From Halobacillus halophilus DSM 2266 (lineage in GTDB: Bacteria > Bacillota > Bacilli > Bacillales > Halobacillaceae), in NCBI RefSeq assembly GCF_000284515.1, contig NC_017668.1:1240001-1304000 (forward strand): 64,000 nucleotides of DNA. Direction: 5' to 3'. Every line of letters starts with the position of its first letter. The first letter of the stretch is position 1. Under the pieces are notes generated by a model that saw only the letters and a program-made list of their open reading frames with translations, was not told the origin of the DNA and searched no databases. Shown here in pieces: positions 46,312 to 55,417 of this stretch. The translations under genes and the position numbers were made by a program.

Positions 46312-47775
46312 ATGAGAAAAGTAATAGCTGGGATTCTGTTTATTCCGTTATTTCTCTTTTTCGCTTCTCAAGCTGGAGCAGCAGAAACAGAAGAACGTCA
46401 ATGGCAGGATGAAAGCGTATACTATATATCGATTGATCGATTTATGAATGGCGATAATTCTAACGATAGGGAAGAAGATGAAGCCTATCACGGCGGTGAT
46501 TTAGAAGGAATTATCAAACAGCTGGATTATATTAAGGAGAAGGGATTTACAGCCATTGAGATCTCCCCAATGATGGCCAATCAAGATGGAGGGTATCATG
46601 GTCAATGGATCGACGATTTTCGATCGGTTGATGAACACTTCGGTACTATGAAGAAAGCCGAGCAGCTGGTCGAAGCAGCCCATGAACTGGACCTTAAGGT
46701 GATGTTTGATTTTGTGGTGTCCCATACCGGAAGCGATCATCCCTGGAAAGAGGATCCACAAAAAAATGATTGGTATGCGGAAGCTGACACTACCTATCCG
46801 GAAGCCTGGGCACAGAATATGTCCGTATTAAATCTGGACAATCCACAGGTACAGAGCTATTTCCTCGACACCGCTGAGTTCTGGATCAAGGAAACAGGAG
46901 TAGATGCGTTCCATTTACATAGTGCTGTTCCTTTACCCGATAAGTTTTATACAGATCTGGAGGCACGGGTTCAGTCCGTACAGGAAGGGTTTGGACTATT
47001 CACAGAAAATCTAAAAGGTGAAGACGATTCTTCCGTTTCCTTTCAGTCGGTGACGCGTGACACGTTTCAATCATCCGGAAAGAATCTTGATGATCTTTAT
47101 ACTGTTTGGGAGGATAACGTCGAACATAAAGGAAAACCTTACGAGACTCTTCGATATATCGATGACCCTTCAACCGGACGATTTACGCACTTGGCGGTAG
47201 AAGAAGGGCAGAATCCGATCACTCGCTGGAAGCTCGCTTTGACGTATCAGTTTACGATTCCAGGCATACCTGTCATGTACTTTGGTACGGAGCTGCCGCT
47301 TGATGATGGCGGCGATCCGTCAACCATTAAAATGATGAACTTCAAAGCAGGGGACGAGCAGCTGAAGCAGCGTATCGATAATTTAACTTCTATGAGAACG
47401 CAATTTTCTGCGCTCACACGCGGAGATTATGAAGAAATGTACAATGAAGAAGGTCTGGCTATTTTTAAACGGAGCTATGAAGACCAGACGATGATCGTTG
47501 CGATTAATAATGCAGAAGAAACGAAAGCCGCTGTACTTTCCGGTTTACCAGAAGGACAGCAGCTTAGAGGCCTTTTACATGATGGAATGGTACGACAGCA
47601 GGATAATGGGGACTACCGCCTTGGAATGGAAAGGGAAACCGCAGACGTTTTTGTGGTGGAACCTGACGAGGGCTATAATTGGCTGTTTATCGGTTTTGTC
47701 GGTGGTGTTCTTAGTTTATTTGTAATTGCCGTAACCGTGATCAGTCTTAAAAACCGGAAAACAGAACAAGCTTAA
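46312..47775 (+). CDS. Surface-anchored GH13 alpha-amylase homologue, probably inactive
   Basis: 487 residues: signal peptide (1-23, ending AGAAE), GH13 barrel, small C-terminal beta domain and a final membrane helix (about 455-478) with a short basic tail. Family landmarks are kept: QDESVYYISIDRFMNGD, YHGGDLEGIIKQLDYIKEKG, NPITRWKLALTYQFTIPGIP. The catalytic regions are changed. Region I is DFVVSH (Asn to Ser137). Region II is DAFHLHSA, so the Arg is His201 and the nucleophile Asp is His203. Region III keeps Glu232 (LFTEN). Region IV is YIDDPSTGRF, so the His-Asp pair is Pro286-Ser287. Normal hydrolysis seems impossible; binding of glycans or a structural role is inferred. Confidence 0.87.
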   Translation: MRKVIAGILFIPLFLFFASQAGAAETEERQWQDESVYYISIDRFMNGDNSNDREEDEAYHGGDLEGIIKQLDYIKEKGFTAIEISPMMANQDGGYHGQWIDDFRSVDEHFGTMKKAEQLVEAAHELDLKVMFDFVVSHTGSDHPWKEDPQKNDWYAEADTTYPEAWAQNMSVLNLDNPQVQSYFLDTAEFWIKETGVDAFHLHSAVPLPDKFYTDLEARVQSVQEGFGLFTENLKGEDDSSVSFQSVTRDTFQSSGKNLDDLYTVWEDNVEHKGKPYETLRYIDDPSTGRFTHLAVEEGQNPITRWKLALTYQFTIPGIPVMYFGTELPLDDGGDPSTIKMMNFKAGDEQLKQRIDNLTSMRTQFSALTRGDYEEMYNEEGLAIFKRSYEDQTMIVAINNAEETKAAVLSGLPEGQQLRGLLHDGMVRQQDNGDYRLGMERETADVFVVEPDEGYNWLFIGFVGGVLSLFVIAVTVISLKNRKTEQA

Positions 47776-47779
47776 TCTC

Positions 47780-47820
47780 AAACGCCCCTCTTTCCCTGCA
47801 GATGGAAAAGAGGGGCGTTT
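47780..47820. terminator. Bidirectional terminator between the GH13 and DUF4349 genes
   Basis: AAACGCCCCTCTTT and AAAGAGGGGCGTTT, 14 bp perfectly paired. Confidence 0.85.
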
Positions 47821-47823
47821 GAA

Positions 47824-48714
47824 TTAGGAGGATGACTTTTTCTTTTTTCTTCTGACCAGCCAAAAAAGCAGACCCACTCCGGCAATCAGCGCGAGAAATG
47901 GAGAGTAGCCCAGGAAGAATACAATGAGCCAGGAGAAGAATTGACCAACGTAATGCAACGAATTGATAAACGCCAGCTTGGTTTCTTCCCAGATGCTGCC
48001 CGGGGAGTTATTCAAATTTGCACCGGCCGCCGTTTCCTGGATGGAGACCGTGATCGTAGAAAAATCGCTCTGATTCTCTAAATACTTTATCTTCCCTTTT
48101 AATCCTTCAATTTCAGATTGAACGCGCTCGAGATCTTGAGAGATTTTTATTAAATCTTCGGTCGCTTCGGCTTGTTCCAAAAAGGTAAGCAGTCGCGATT
48201 CAATCTTTTCCTTAGCTTGCAGACGAGATTCTAAATCCACGTATTCTTCGGTAACATCGCGTCCGGATATATTTCTGGAGAGAACTTCACTGCTGATCTC
48301 TTCGATTTCTGTAAGCAGAGATTCAAAGTTCGGCTGAGGCACCCGGATGCGGATATGACCCTGCCGTCTGCCTTGCTCATTTTTGCTAATAGTGCTTTCG
48401 ACCATTTGAGCATCCTGCTGATTCATTCTTTCCTGAAGATGCTGGTGAAATTGATCGTAATTATTCGTTTCCACGTCGATATGAGCTTCATACACCATCA
48501 TGCGTTGTTCGCTACTTTGAGCGATACGGGCCGGGCCGTTTTCCTCACCGTTTTCCGCTTGAGAAGGAGTTTCTGACAATCCATTGGACTCGGCAGAATC
48601 GGACGAAGCTTCTTCGGATGTCTCCGCACTGTTGTCTTCATTTTGACTGCAGGCTGCTGAGACAGCAAGAAGCAGCATGATGCTTAAGGCAAGTTTCAGT
48701 ATCTTCGTCACCAT
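47824..48714 (-). CDS. DUF4349-domain lipoprotein
   Basis: 296 residues. The signal peptide ends in the lipobox VSAAC (Cys22), followed by a long Glu/Ser-rich linker (23-65). The DUF4349 domain (about 70-250) contains YEAHIDVETNNYDQF, RIRVPQPNFESLL and a coiled coil (EKIESRLLTFLEQAEATEDL and onwards). A C-terminal membrane helix (about 262-288) and KKKK tail follow. Tethered at both ends, it should lie on the outer face of the membrane. Role unknown. Confidence 0.9.
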   Translation of the reverse strand: MVTKILKLALSIMLLLAVSAACSQNEDNSAETSEEASSDSAESNGLSETPSQAENGEENGPARIAQSSEQRMMVYEAHIDVETNNYDQFHQHLQERMNQQDAQMVESTISKNEQGRRQGHIRIRVPQPNFESLLTEIEEISSEVLSRNISGRDVTEEYVDLESRLQAKEKIESRLLTFLEQAEATEDLIKISQDLERVQSEIEGLKGKIKYLENQSDFSTITVSIQETAAGANLNNSPGSIWEETKLAFINSLHYVGQFFSWLIVFFLGYSPFLALIAGVGLLFWLVRRKKKKSSS

Positions 48715-48775
48715 AAAAAATCCCCCTTTTTTAATATAGTCGTTAAAAAGAGGGAAAGGTTACAAAGAACCCATT

Positions 48776-49636
48776 CTATTGAGGTGTATCATTTAAGAAA
48801 AATAAGGCAATGGTTCCGGGACCTGCATGAGCACCGACAGCTGAGCCGACCATTTCAAAACGGATATCTTCGGTCTCAAACTCGGATCGGATCATATCCG
48901 CCAGCTGCTCCGCGGTTTCCAAATCATCGCCGTGGCTGATGCCAATACGCTGATGTTTTAAATCTTTGCCGCGTTCCTTCATAATTTCAATCATTCGCTT
49001 CCATACTTTTTTCGAACCGCGAATTTTTTCAAGCGGAATAAGCTTACCATTTTCCATATGAAGCAGCGGTTTAATTTTAAGCAGGCTCCCGACAAATGCA
49101 GAAGCTTTGCTTACGCGGCCGCCGCGATATAAGTATTCCAGATCCGCGACCGTGAAAATATGCTCCATATGAGCTGCCTGAAACTTTCCAGCTTCTAAAA
49201 TTTCTTCGAATGAATAGCCATCTTCCGCAAGTTCAGCAGCTCTTATGGCCACCAGCCCGCAACCCAGAGAGGCTGCTTTCGTATCGATAACTTCGAACTG
49301 AGCGTGAGGGTACTCTTCTTTAATTTCTTCCTCTACCATTTTTGCGCTTTGATATGTACCGGATAGTTCCGATGAAAAGGCAAAATAAATAAAGGGCTGA
49401 TCGTTCTTTACAAATTCTGTGAACGTTTCTCGAAAAGCCTGGGAGGAAACCTGAGAAGTTTTAGGGGTTTCTCCGTTTCGCATTTTGTCATAGACGTCAC
49501 TGGGGGATATGGTTTTCCCGTCTTCATACTCTTCTCCATTAATGGTCACTTTTAAGGGGACCATGGTTAACGAATAGCTTTCGAGAGTTTCAGGGGATAG
49601 ATCACTGGCTGAATCACATACAATTTGCACATTCAT
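48776..49636 (-). CDS. DegV family fatty-acid-binding protein
   Basis: 286 residues. DegV/FakB proteins hold a fatty acid for phosphorylation by FakA. The start MNVQIVCDSASDL with the family DSxSDL-type motif, KTSQVSSQAF, SSELSGTYQSA and the C-terminal GSAVGAHAGPGTIALFF are all present. ATG at 49636 follows AGGTGAT; a longer frame to 49651 is rejected. It is divergent from the yitT-like gene. Confidence 0.92.
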   Translation of the reverse strand: MNVQIVCDSASDLSPETLESYSLTMVPLKVTINGEEYEDGKTISPSDVYDKMRNGETPKTSQVSSQAFRETFTEFVKNDQPFIYFAFSSELSGTYQSAKMVEEEIKEEYPHAQFEVIDTKAASLGCGLVAIRAAELAEDGYSFEEILEAGKFQAAHMEHIFTVADLEYLYRGGRVSKASAFVGSLLKIKPLLHMENGKLIPLEKIRGSKKVWKRMIEIMKERGKDLKHQRIGISHGDDLETAEQLADMIRSEFETEDIRFEMVGSAVGAHAGPGTIALFFLNDTPQ

Positions 49637-49830
49637 AAGATCACCTGCCATTTATATTCTTTCTTTAAGTTTAGGCATAATAGGAAGGATAGTCAAAGCA
49701 ATTACAAGAAAACGTACGACAATTAATGGGGCATTTCGACGGAATCTTTCACAGCTTACTCATCTTTAACTTGATTTTGTCTCGTTACGGTGATAAAAAA
49801 GATAGTAGACTACTCGTAGGAGGTTGCGGA

Positions 49831-50682
49831 TTGTTCACAGTTGAACTAAGAAGAATTATTATTGTGTTGTTAGGGGCAGTATTTAATGCTATCTCCCTGA
49901 ACCTGTTTCTCATTGAAGCCAATGTTTACGCGAGCGGGTTCACCGGGGTTGCCCAGCTGCTTACCAGTATATTTAACGATTTTTTAGGTGTGCCAGGAAT
50001 TAGTACAGGTCTCATCTTATTCATACTTAATATTCCAGTAGTGATTTTAGGCTGGTTTAAAGTAGGGAAGGGGTTTACGGTTTATAGTGTTGTATCAGTC
50101 GCCTTCACTACCCTTTTTCTTGAATTAATCCCCGTGCTGCAGCTTTCAGAGGATATTATCCTGAATGCCGTATTTGGCGGTGTACTTGGTGGTATGGGTG
50201 TCGGAATTACGCTCAAATGGGGTGCGTCAACAGGTGGTTTGGACATCGTAGCTATGGTGCTTTCTCGTATGAAAGACCGTCCGATCGGTATTTACTTCCT
50301 TGTACTGAACAGTGCTATCATCGCGATTGCTGGTTTATTATATGAACCGGAAAACGCGTTGTACACATTATTGACGTTATACGTAACTACGCGTGTGATC
50401 GACGCTGTTCATACACGTCACGAAAAACTTACGGCTATGATTATCACGTCCAAAGCAGCCGATTTAGAAAAAGCGATCCATTCTCAAATGGTTCGCGGTA
50501 TTACAACTTTGCCGGCAAGAGGTGCTTTTACACAGCAGGATAAAAATATGATGATTATGGTTATTACCCGATATGAATTATATGACCTGCAGCATATTAT
50601 CCAGGATGTCGATCCTTCTGCGTTTACCAATATCGTTCAAACGACAGGTATTTTTGGTTTCTTCCGAAAAGATGACAAATAA
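49831..50682 (+). CDS. YitT family membrane protein (DUF2179)
   Basis: A 283-residue protein. Five to six helices (residues 8-170) include the repeated GAVFNAISLNLFLIEANVYA and GGVLGGMGVGITLKWGASTG segments, followed by a soluble DUF2179 domain with ITTLPARGAFTQQDKNMMIM. The family is widespread in Firmicutes and of unknown function. TTG at 49831 is chosen because AGGAGG lies 7 bases upstream; the longer frame from 49726 has no ribosome site. Confidence 0.88.
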   Translation: MFTVELRRIIIVLLGAVFNAISLNLFLIEANVYASGFTGVAQLLTSIFNDFLGVPGISTGLILFILNIPVVILGWFKVGKGFTVYSVVSVAFTTLFLELIPVLQLSEDIILNAVFGGVLGGMGVGITLKWGASTGGLDIVAMVLSRMKDRPIGIYFLVLNSAIIAIAGLLYEPENALYTLLTLYVTTRVIDAVHTRHEKLTAMIITSKAADLEKAIHSQMVRGITTLPARGAFTQQDKNMMIMVITRYELYDLQHIIQDVDPSAFTNIVQTTGIFGFFRKDDK

Positions 50683-50742
50683 TTTGTAACATTTCTGTAA
50701 TATGGTCGTCTAATCATGTAAATAGAAAAAAGGAGTGGCGTT

Positions 50743-52068
50743 ATGAAACATTTGTTAGCCATCTTAATGGGGGTCATGATGATTACCATGGCGGCCTGCG
50801 GAAATGAAGCAGATTCTGAGACTAAATCTAAGGAAGTTAAGGCAGAAGAACCACAAGCGGAAGAACAATCAGAGGAGAAAGCTGAAGAAGTGGAAGCATT
50901 TATTCAATCTTTGAATATGGAAGCGAACGTGGAAACATCGGAGGAGACAGCCGATTTTCAAATGTCGCTTGAAAACACGTCGGACGAGACTGTAACCTTA
51001 GGATTTACTTCCAGCCAGGAATATGAAATTCACGTAACGAATGCTGAAGGGGAAAGTGTTTACACATTTTCAGCTGATAAAATGTTTACCCAGGAAATGA
51101 TCAACAAAGATTTGGTAGCGGGTGAATCGTTAACGGCTGAAGAAACATGGACAGGCATTGAAGAGCCAGGGGACTACGAAGCCACTATAACGTTCCTGGT
51201 AAATTCAATCAATGAACAGCCATTAGAGGCTGAACCTTTCCAATTAACGAAATCATTTAGTGTTGAAGCTGCTGATCAAGAAACGGGGAACAGTCAGGAA
51301 GAAAATGAAGTACCATCTGAAGAACCTGAAAAAGAAAACCCGTTAGAATCTGATAAAGATAAAGAAACAAATGAAGAAGTAAAAACAGAAGAGAAGACTG
51401 TGAGTGTCGAGGAAGACGGGTTTCGTAATATTGAAGTAAGCGGTAAGGATGGAGCCTATACAGTCACGGGCGAAGCTCACGTATCGCACGGGGAATTTAC
51501 CTACCTCGTTGAAGATGGTCATCACGTGCTGATTGAACCTGAAACAATGGAAGTAGGAAATAAATCCGAATGGGCTCCTTTTACTCTTGAGCTTTCGATT
51601 CCAAATGAGGATTTACCTGATTTCGGTACGGTGACTCTTACGCTTGTAGTGAATTCTGAAGACAGTCAAGACGAAACCATAAAGAATGTTCCCTTAGAGG
51701 AAATTGCGCAGAGTGAGCCGGAGAATGATACGGAGTCAACGACGCGAGAGGTTGAAACTGAAGGCGAGGCATTCCGCAACGTAACCGTGTCTGGTGAGAA
51801 TGGTGCTTATACCATCGAGGGAGAAGCTCGTGTACACGAAGGCAGCTTTATTTATACAGTGGAAGATGGTCATTACGTACTGGTGGAACCAACATCTGTA
51901 CAAGTAGTCGAGGGTGCCCCTGCGTGGTCTTCATTCGAGATAGAGATTGATATTTCTGAGGAAGACCTGCCGACGTACGGTTCACTGACGTTGACTGTAT
52001 TTGAAGAAAGTGCTGAAGATGGAAGTCCTGTGCACGTTAACCATTTACTTCTACAGAAATTTAATTAA
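50743..52068 (+). CDS. Lipoprotein with BsuPI-like and two Gmad2-like domains
   Basis: 441 residues. The signal peptide ends in MAACGN (Cys19). An acidic linker is followed by a BsuPI-like beta domain (about 50-175; FQMSLENTSDETVTLGFTSS). Two copies of an Ig-like domain follow, each read as FRNIEVSGKDGAYTVTGEAH or FRNVTVSGENGAYTIEGEAR with VEDGHHVLIEP or VEDGHYVLVEP; this fits Gmad2. Linkers between are Glu-rich and disordered. It is a cell-surface protein with no evident enzyme activity, very acidic as expected in a halophile. Confidence 0.82.
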   Translation: MKHLLAILMGVMMITMAACGNEADSETKSKEVKAEEPQAEEQSEEKAEEVEAFIQSLNMEANVETSEETADFQMSLENTSDETVTLGFTSSQEYEIHVTNAEGESVYTFSADKMFTQEMINKDLVAGESLTAEETWTGIEEPGDYEATITFLVNSINEQPLEAEPFQLTKSFSVEAADQETGNSQEENEVPSEEPEKENPLESDKDKETNEEVKTEEKTVSVEEDGFRNIEVSGKDGAYTVTGEAHVSHGEFTYLVEDGHHVLIEPETMEVGNKSEWAPFTLELSIPNEDLPDFGTVTLTLVVNSEDSQDETIKNVPLEEIAQSEPENDTESTTREVETEGEAFRNVTVSGENGAYTIEGEARVHEGSFIYTVEDGHYVLVEPTSVQVVEGAPAWSSFEIEIDISEEDLPTYGSLTLTVFEESAEDGSPVHVNHLLLQKFN

Positions 52069-52105
52069 AAAGAAGCCGTCACAATCCTCGTGACGGCTTC
52101 TTTGA
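52068..52105 (+). terminator. Terminator of the lipoprotein gene
   Basis: AAAGAAGCCGTCAC and GTGACGGCTTCTTT around a 7-base loop. Confidence 0.85.
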
Positions 52106-52149
52106 TTATATTGGGTTATTCTTTTTAACAAGAAGATAATTCAACTAAC

Positions 52150-52716
52150 GCGCCGGATTGTGTAAGACTCGATTTCGAGATATTGGATGGAGAAAGGAGC
52201 TCCAGAGAATGGCTCGCTTTCCGCGGGCATGCGCTGAGTCTCCTCAGGCTGGCGCCTTCCGGGGCCTCACCTGTCATGTTCATCCCGCAGGAGTCTACGC
52301 CGTTCCCTTCCGCTCCTTTGCGATCATGAAGAGCTCGAAATCCTTTACGTAAATGCCTTCATATGAGGAAGAATAACCTATGTGATAAACGTAGTCTACC
52401 CAGGGTACAAACAGCGCTATAGAAGCATTTTAGACGATATAAACTTCCCACATTTTTCTACTGCCAGGGTCCGTTCACATGAAATGGCTGAGGTGACGGA
52501 GGAAACGACGAGACTCCCAAGATTAAAAGCGGAAGCACCTTGGTCAGCGTCGTATGGACTGGACGTAGGAAGTTCGACTAAGATCGCCACGTCCTGTGGC
52601 AACGTCGAACGACCCTGCGTCGTGTAGGGCCGGAAAGCGAAATCGTCCCCCGCAGGACCTTCCGCTCAACAAATGTCTCGAAATCAAGTCTTCAAGTAAT
52701 GGGAGCTTATATTTAA
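52150..52716. repeat. Palindromic composite element, copy F (type 1 end, X, linker, inverted X, type 2 end)
   Basis: The left end is GCCGGATTGTGTAAGACTCG, the right end TCAAGTCTTCAAGTAATGGG. The first module (52190-52325) is a shortened X. After a linker with TATAGAAGCATTTTAGACG comes a second module (52475-52665) in the other orientation, holding GGCAACGTCGAACGACCCTG and AAATCGTCCCCCGCAGGACC. So this copy has two X-type modules and no Y. Confidence 0.75.
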
Positions 52717-52744
52717 CATTCAACAATTCTCAAGCTTCTTCAAT

Positions 52745-52783
52745 AAAAAAGGCTGCCACAATACAAGTGGCAGCCTTTTTTTT
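52745..52783. terminator. Bidirectional terminator by the NifU-N gene
   Basis: AAAAAAGGCTGCCAC and GTGGCAGCCTTTTTTTTT around a 7-base loop. Confidence 0.88.
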
Positions 52784-52788
52784 AGCTA

Positions 52789-53052
52789 TTAATATCCGTA
52801 TTCAGCTAGCAATCCTTCGACTTTAGGAGTCAATGTTTCCCATTCAGCATTCGGTAATTTATTTACGGTAATAAAGTTTTGGAAGCCGAACACATTATCT
52901 ACTCCATCAAAGTTCATGAGATCATTTAAAATTTTATGGTCACTTGTCTGTCCAGGCATAACAGATACACTGCCATCCCCTTGGAAAATCATTGAATCCG
53001 TCGTAAATTTACGAGCATTCGGATTTGGTGTTTCTTCTACTTTTACTGCCAT
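52789..53052 (-). CDS. Nfu/NifU N-terminal domain protein
   Basis: 87 residues. The start VKVEETPNPNARKFTTDSMI is the Nfu-N signature (TPNPN), and the C-terminal FDGVDNVFGFQNFITVNK fits the fold. It lacks the C-terminal Fe-S domain with CxxC found in full Nfu, so it probably assists Fe-S cluster work without binding a cluster itself. ATG at 53052 follows GAGGAGG. Confidence 0.9.
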   Translation of the reverse strand: MAVKVEETPNPNARKFTTDSMIFQGDGSVSVMPGQTSDHKILNDLMNFDGVDNVFGFQNFITVNKLPNAEWETLTPKVEGLLAEYGY

Positions 53053-53181
53053 TTCGCATCCTCCTCTATAACATCTTTACCTATTTTATCAGATATTCTT
53101 CCAACTCTAAACTGAAAGCTAATATTCCATTAATTTCATAAAAATTGTGTTACAATGAAAACACTTTTTAGGAGGTGTTTT

Positions 53182-54009
53182 ATGGAAACGCGACTCATTG
53201 ATGTGTTGCAGCCCATTAAAGATAACGACTACCAACTGCCTGAAAACCAAAGCCTGCAGGAGCTGACAACGATGATGCTCCAGAAGATCGGTTCGGTTCA
53301 TCCGGTACTTAGGGACGATCTGATCCATACCATTTTTACAACGTTTATTGAACGTGGGCACTACAGTCACGAACAATTAAAAAATATATTACAATCCATT
53401 TTGAATAAAAACTATCTCTTTTACCGGATCGGTACGTCTAAAAGAGAGGAAGATGCGGTCTTTAAACGAAGTTTTTCTGTTTTATTAATTCCTCCCATAA
53501 TGAATAAACATCGGAGGACCCCCTTTTTAAAAGAAGCAGAGGTCCACAGGGTTTGGCATAATCTCAAAAAGTACATGCAGCAGGAATCAGATCACCGCGG
53601 GTATGTAAAAGGGAAGGGCTGGGCCCATGCAATGGCTCATGCAGCCGATGCTCTCTATCACGTGGCTTCCTGTGATGAAATTACAGAAGCGGAAATACGA
53701 GAAATGCTGCCGATTATTAAAGCTCAGTTTCTCATTGACCACCCCTATTTATTTGATGAAGAAGAACGGATGGTAACTGCGGTTATGATCATGTTTAAGA
53801 AAATTAAGCCGCAAGCGCGAATAGAGTGGCTGGAAACTCTGCTCTATGTGCGGGAAAGCTGGCAGGATCCTCGGGAGGATATTATAATAAATAACAGCAA
53901 GCACTTCCTGAGAGCCCTTTATTTCCGTATGCTGGAAGGAGATCATAGGGACCTTCGGCAGGTTTTAGAGAACTTGCTCCGTGAACTTAGAAAACAAGAA
54001 GCCTATTGA
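53182..54009 (+). CDS. DUF2785-domain protein
   Basis: 275 residues, alpha-helical and soluble. The central GYVKGKGWAHAMAHAADALYH is the core of the DUF2785 family, and VHRVWHNLKKYMQQESDHRG precedes it. The family is seen in bacilli and lactobacilli and has no known role; the His-rich core might bind metal (inference). ATG at 53182 follows AGGAGGTG. The next gene begins 19 bp on, so they form an operon. Confidence 0.87.
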   Translation: METRLIDVLQPIKDNDYQLPENQSLQELTTMMLQKIGSVHPVLRDDLIHTIFTTFIERGHYSHEQLKNILQSILNKNYLFYRIGTSKREEDAVFKRSFSVLLIPPIMNKHRRTPFLKEAEVHRVWHNLKKYMQQESDHRGYVKGKGWAHAMAHAADALYHVASCDEITEAEIREMLPIIKAQFLIDHPYLFDEEERMVTAVMIMFKKIKPQARIEWLETLLYVRESWQDPREDIIINNSKHFLRALYFRMLEGDHRDLRQVLENLLRELRKQEAY

Positions 54010-54028
54010 TAGATGTGGGGGAAAAGCT

Positions 54029-54451
54029 ATGATTCGCTGGGGATTTTGGATTGGTACGACTTCTGGACTCGTACTCGGTTTCTACATGTCGCTGGTCGAG
54101 CTAGTAACGGGTAAAAAAGTGTACACGTTGCTCATGAATGTTGATTTTATTCCCGTGATTGGAAGCATTGAATGGCCGGTTGCGATCGAATGGCTATTTC
54201 ATTTAATTATTTCCTGGATTATTGGGTTCCTATATGTGTATGCGTTCAGGCGCGTCCTGAAAGACACTAAACGTAATCGCTGGTCTCTTGCTTTGATCTT
54301 AAGTGCGTTTGCCGCTACCAGTTATGTGCCGCTTACGCTTCTCGCTATTAAGGAAATCCCGGCGTTAACCGATAGCGCAGCTATCTTATATTGGTTAATC
54401 GGGCATGTCCTGTATGCGGTCGTCTTAAAAATATCCTATTATCGTTCTTGA
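54029..54451 (+). CDS. Small membrane protein, unrecognised
   Basis: 140 residues with four hydrophobic helices (about 5-25, 48-75, 90-110, 118-136). The charged loop RRVLKDTKRNRW lies between helices 2 and 3. The layout resembles YagU-type DUF1440 proteins but I do not recognise a firm family. ATG at 54029 follows GTGGGGGAA. It is co-transcribed with the DUF2785 gene, its only clue. Confidence 0.75.
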   Translation: MIRWGFWIGTTSGLVLGFYMSLVELVTGKKVYTLLMNVDFIPVIGSIEWPVAIEWLFHLIISWIIGFLYVYAFRRVLKDTKRNRWSLALILSAFAATSYVPLTLLAIKEIPALTDSAAILYWLIGHVLYAVVLKISYYRS

Positions 54452-54454
54452 TCC

Positions 54455-55005
54455 ATGTTAAAGCCAGGGAAACCGGGCTTGTTTTGTGCGTCTCTCTCAC
54501 CTATGATTTAGAAAAACGGATCACCCTGGGAGACGGGTGGTGGCTTCCTTTTTCAATCGCGAGGCATTATGGCGTATCGGAAGAAGAAGTACGTGAATGT
54601 TACGGCCAAACGAAAGAATATATGGTTTCTGACCAGTTTTCGCTCACGAAAACAAAAGGGCTTAGAGACGCCTTGCTCAAATGGAGGAAAGAGAAGCGGT
54701 TAGTTTTAATTACCAATAGTGAAGCTCATGACGTTTTAAATCGTATAGACCTGACAGATATGTTTCATGAACGAATTCCTTCGGCAGCGAAACCGCTTCA
54801 CACGAACGAGTTGTTTTAAACCCTTTTAAGGAATGGTAAGTATACGGTCGGATCCGTCATCTCCATTGGAGATAATTGCATGAATGAGATTGCTCCAGCC
54901 CTTGCACTTGGAATGAAAGCTATATGGATTCACCCGGCCGGGTCTGAATGGAATTATAAGGATTTAAAAATTGTGAAGAGTTTTGAGGAGTGCACGAAGA
55001 CATAA
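54455..55005 (+). pseudogene. Broken HAD-family hydrolase gene
   Basis: Remnant of a phosphoglycolate-phosphatase-like HAD protein. The N-terminus is damaged: no DxDGT motif can be read, and ATG at 54455 leads to a stop after 18 codons in another frame. The middle is readable: HYGVSEEEVRECYGQTKEYM, then LVLITNSEAHDVLNRIDL (the Thr/Ser motif). At 54817-54819 an in-frame TAA interrupts, and the same frame goes on with GSVISIGDNCMNEIAPALAL (the GDN metal motif) to TAA at 55003-55005. Likely one frameshift or deletion near the start and one nonsense change. Confidence 0.8.
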
Positions 55006-55159
55006 AAAAGATACAGCCATTCATCCAGTGAAGCAAGATTCAAAAGGAAGAATGGCTGTATCAAATTCAGAAAAAATTAGGGGGTACATATAACATACCC
55101 CAAATCCAATAATTATAACTCCTGCTAAGGACACAGTTTTTTAATAATGAAAAGGGGTA

Positions 55160-55193
55160 AAAAAGACCAGCCTGGAAATCCAGACTGGTCTTT
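55160..55193 (-). terminator. Terminator of the DUF3813 gene
   Basis: On the minus strand CCAGTCTGG and CCAGGCTGGTCTTTTTT form a stem with a following T run. Confidence 0.8.
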
Positions 55194-55201
55194 CACATGG
55201 T

Positions 55202-55417
55202 TTATCGCAAACTTTGATGGTGGTTCTCAAGCTGTTGTTCCAACTGCTGTAGCTCTTGTTTCTCTTGTTGAGAACATTGGCTATATGCAGATTGAATCGC
55301 TTGTTTAGCCGCTTGCATGTCTTCTTGACTCATCTGTTGGCTGCCATTGCCATCACGGTTCTGTGTGAAACGGTTTACCGCATCACGTGCGTTTTCAAAA
55401 AGGTTTCTGCCCTTCAT
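55202..55417 (-). CDS. DUF3813 family protein
   Basis: 71 residues, starting KGRNLFENARDAVNRFTQN, with a helical Gln/Glu-rich C-terminus (QEKQELQQLEQQLENHHQS). Short soluble DUF3813 proteins occur in bacilli next to yitU, as here; unknown function. Its ATG directly follows the stop of the gene before it, whose tail holds the GGAGGG ribosome site. Confidence 0.82.
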   Translation of the reverse strand: MKGRNLFENARDAVNRFTQNRDGNGSQQMSQEDMQAAKQAIQSAYSQCSQQEKQELQQLEQQLENHHQSLR

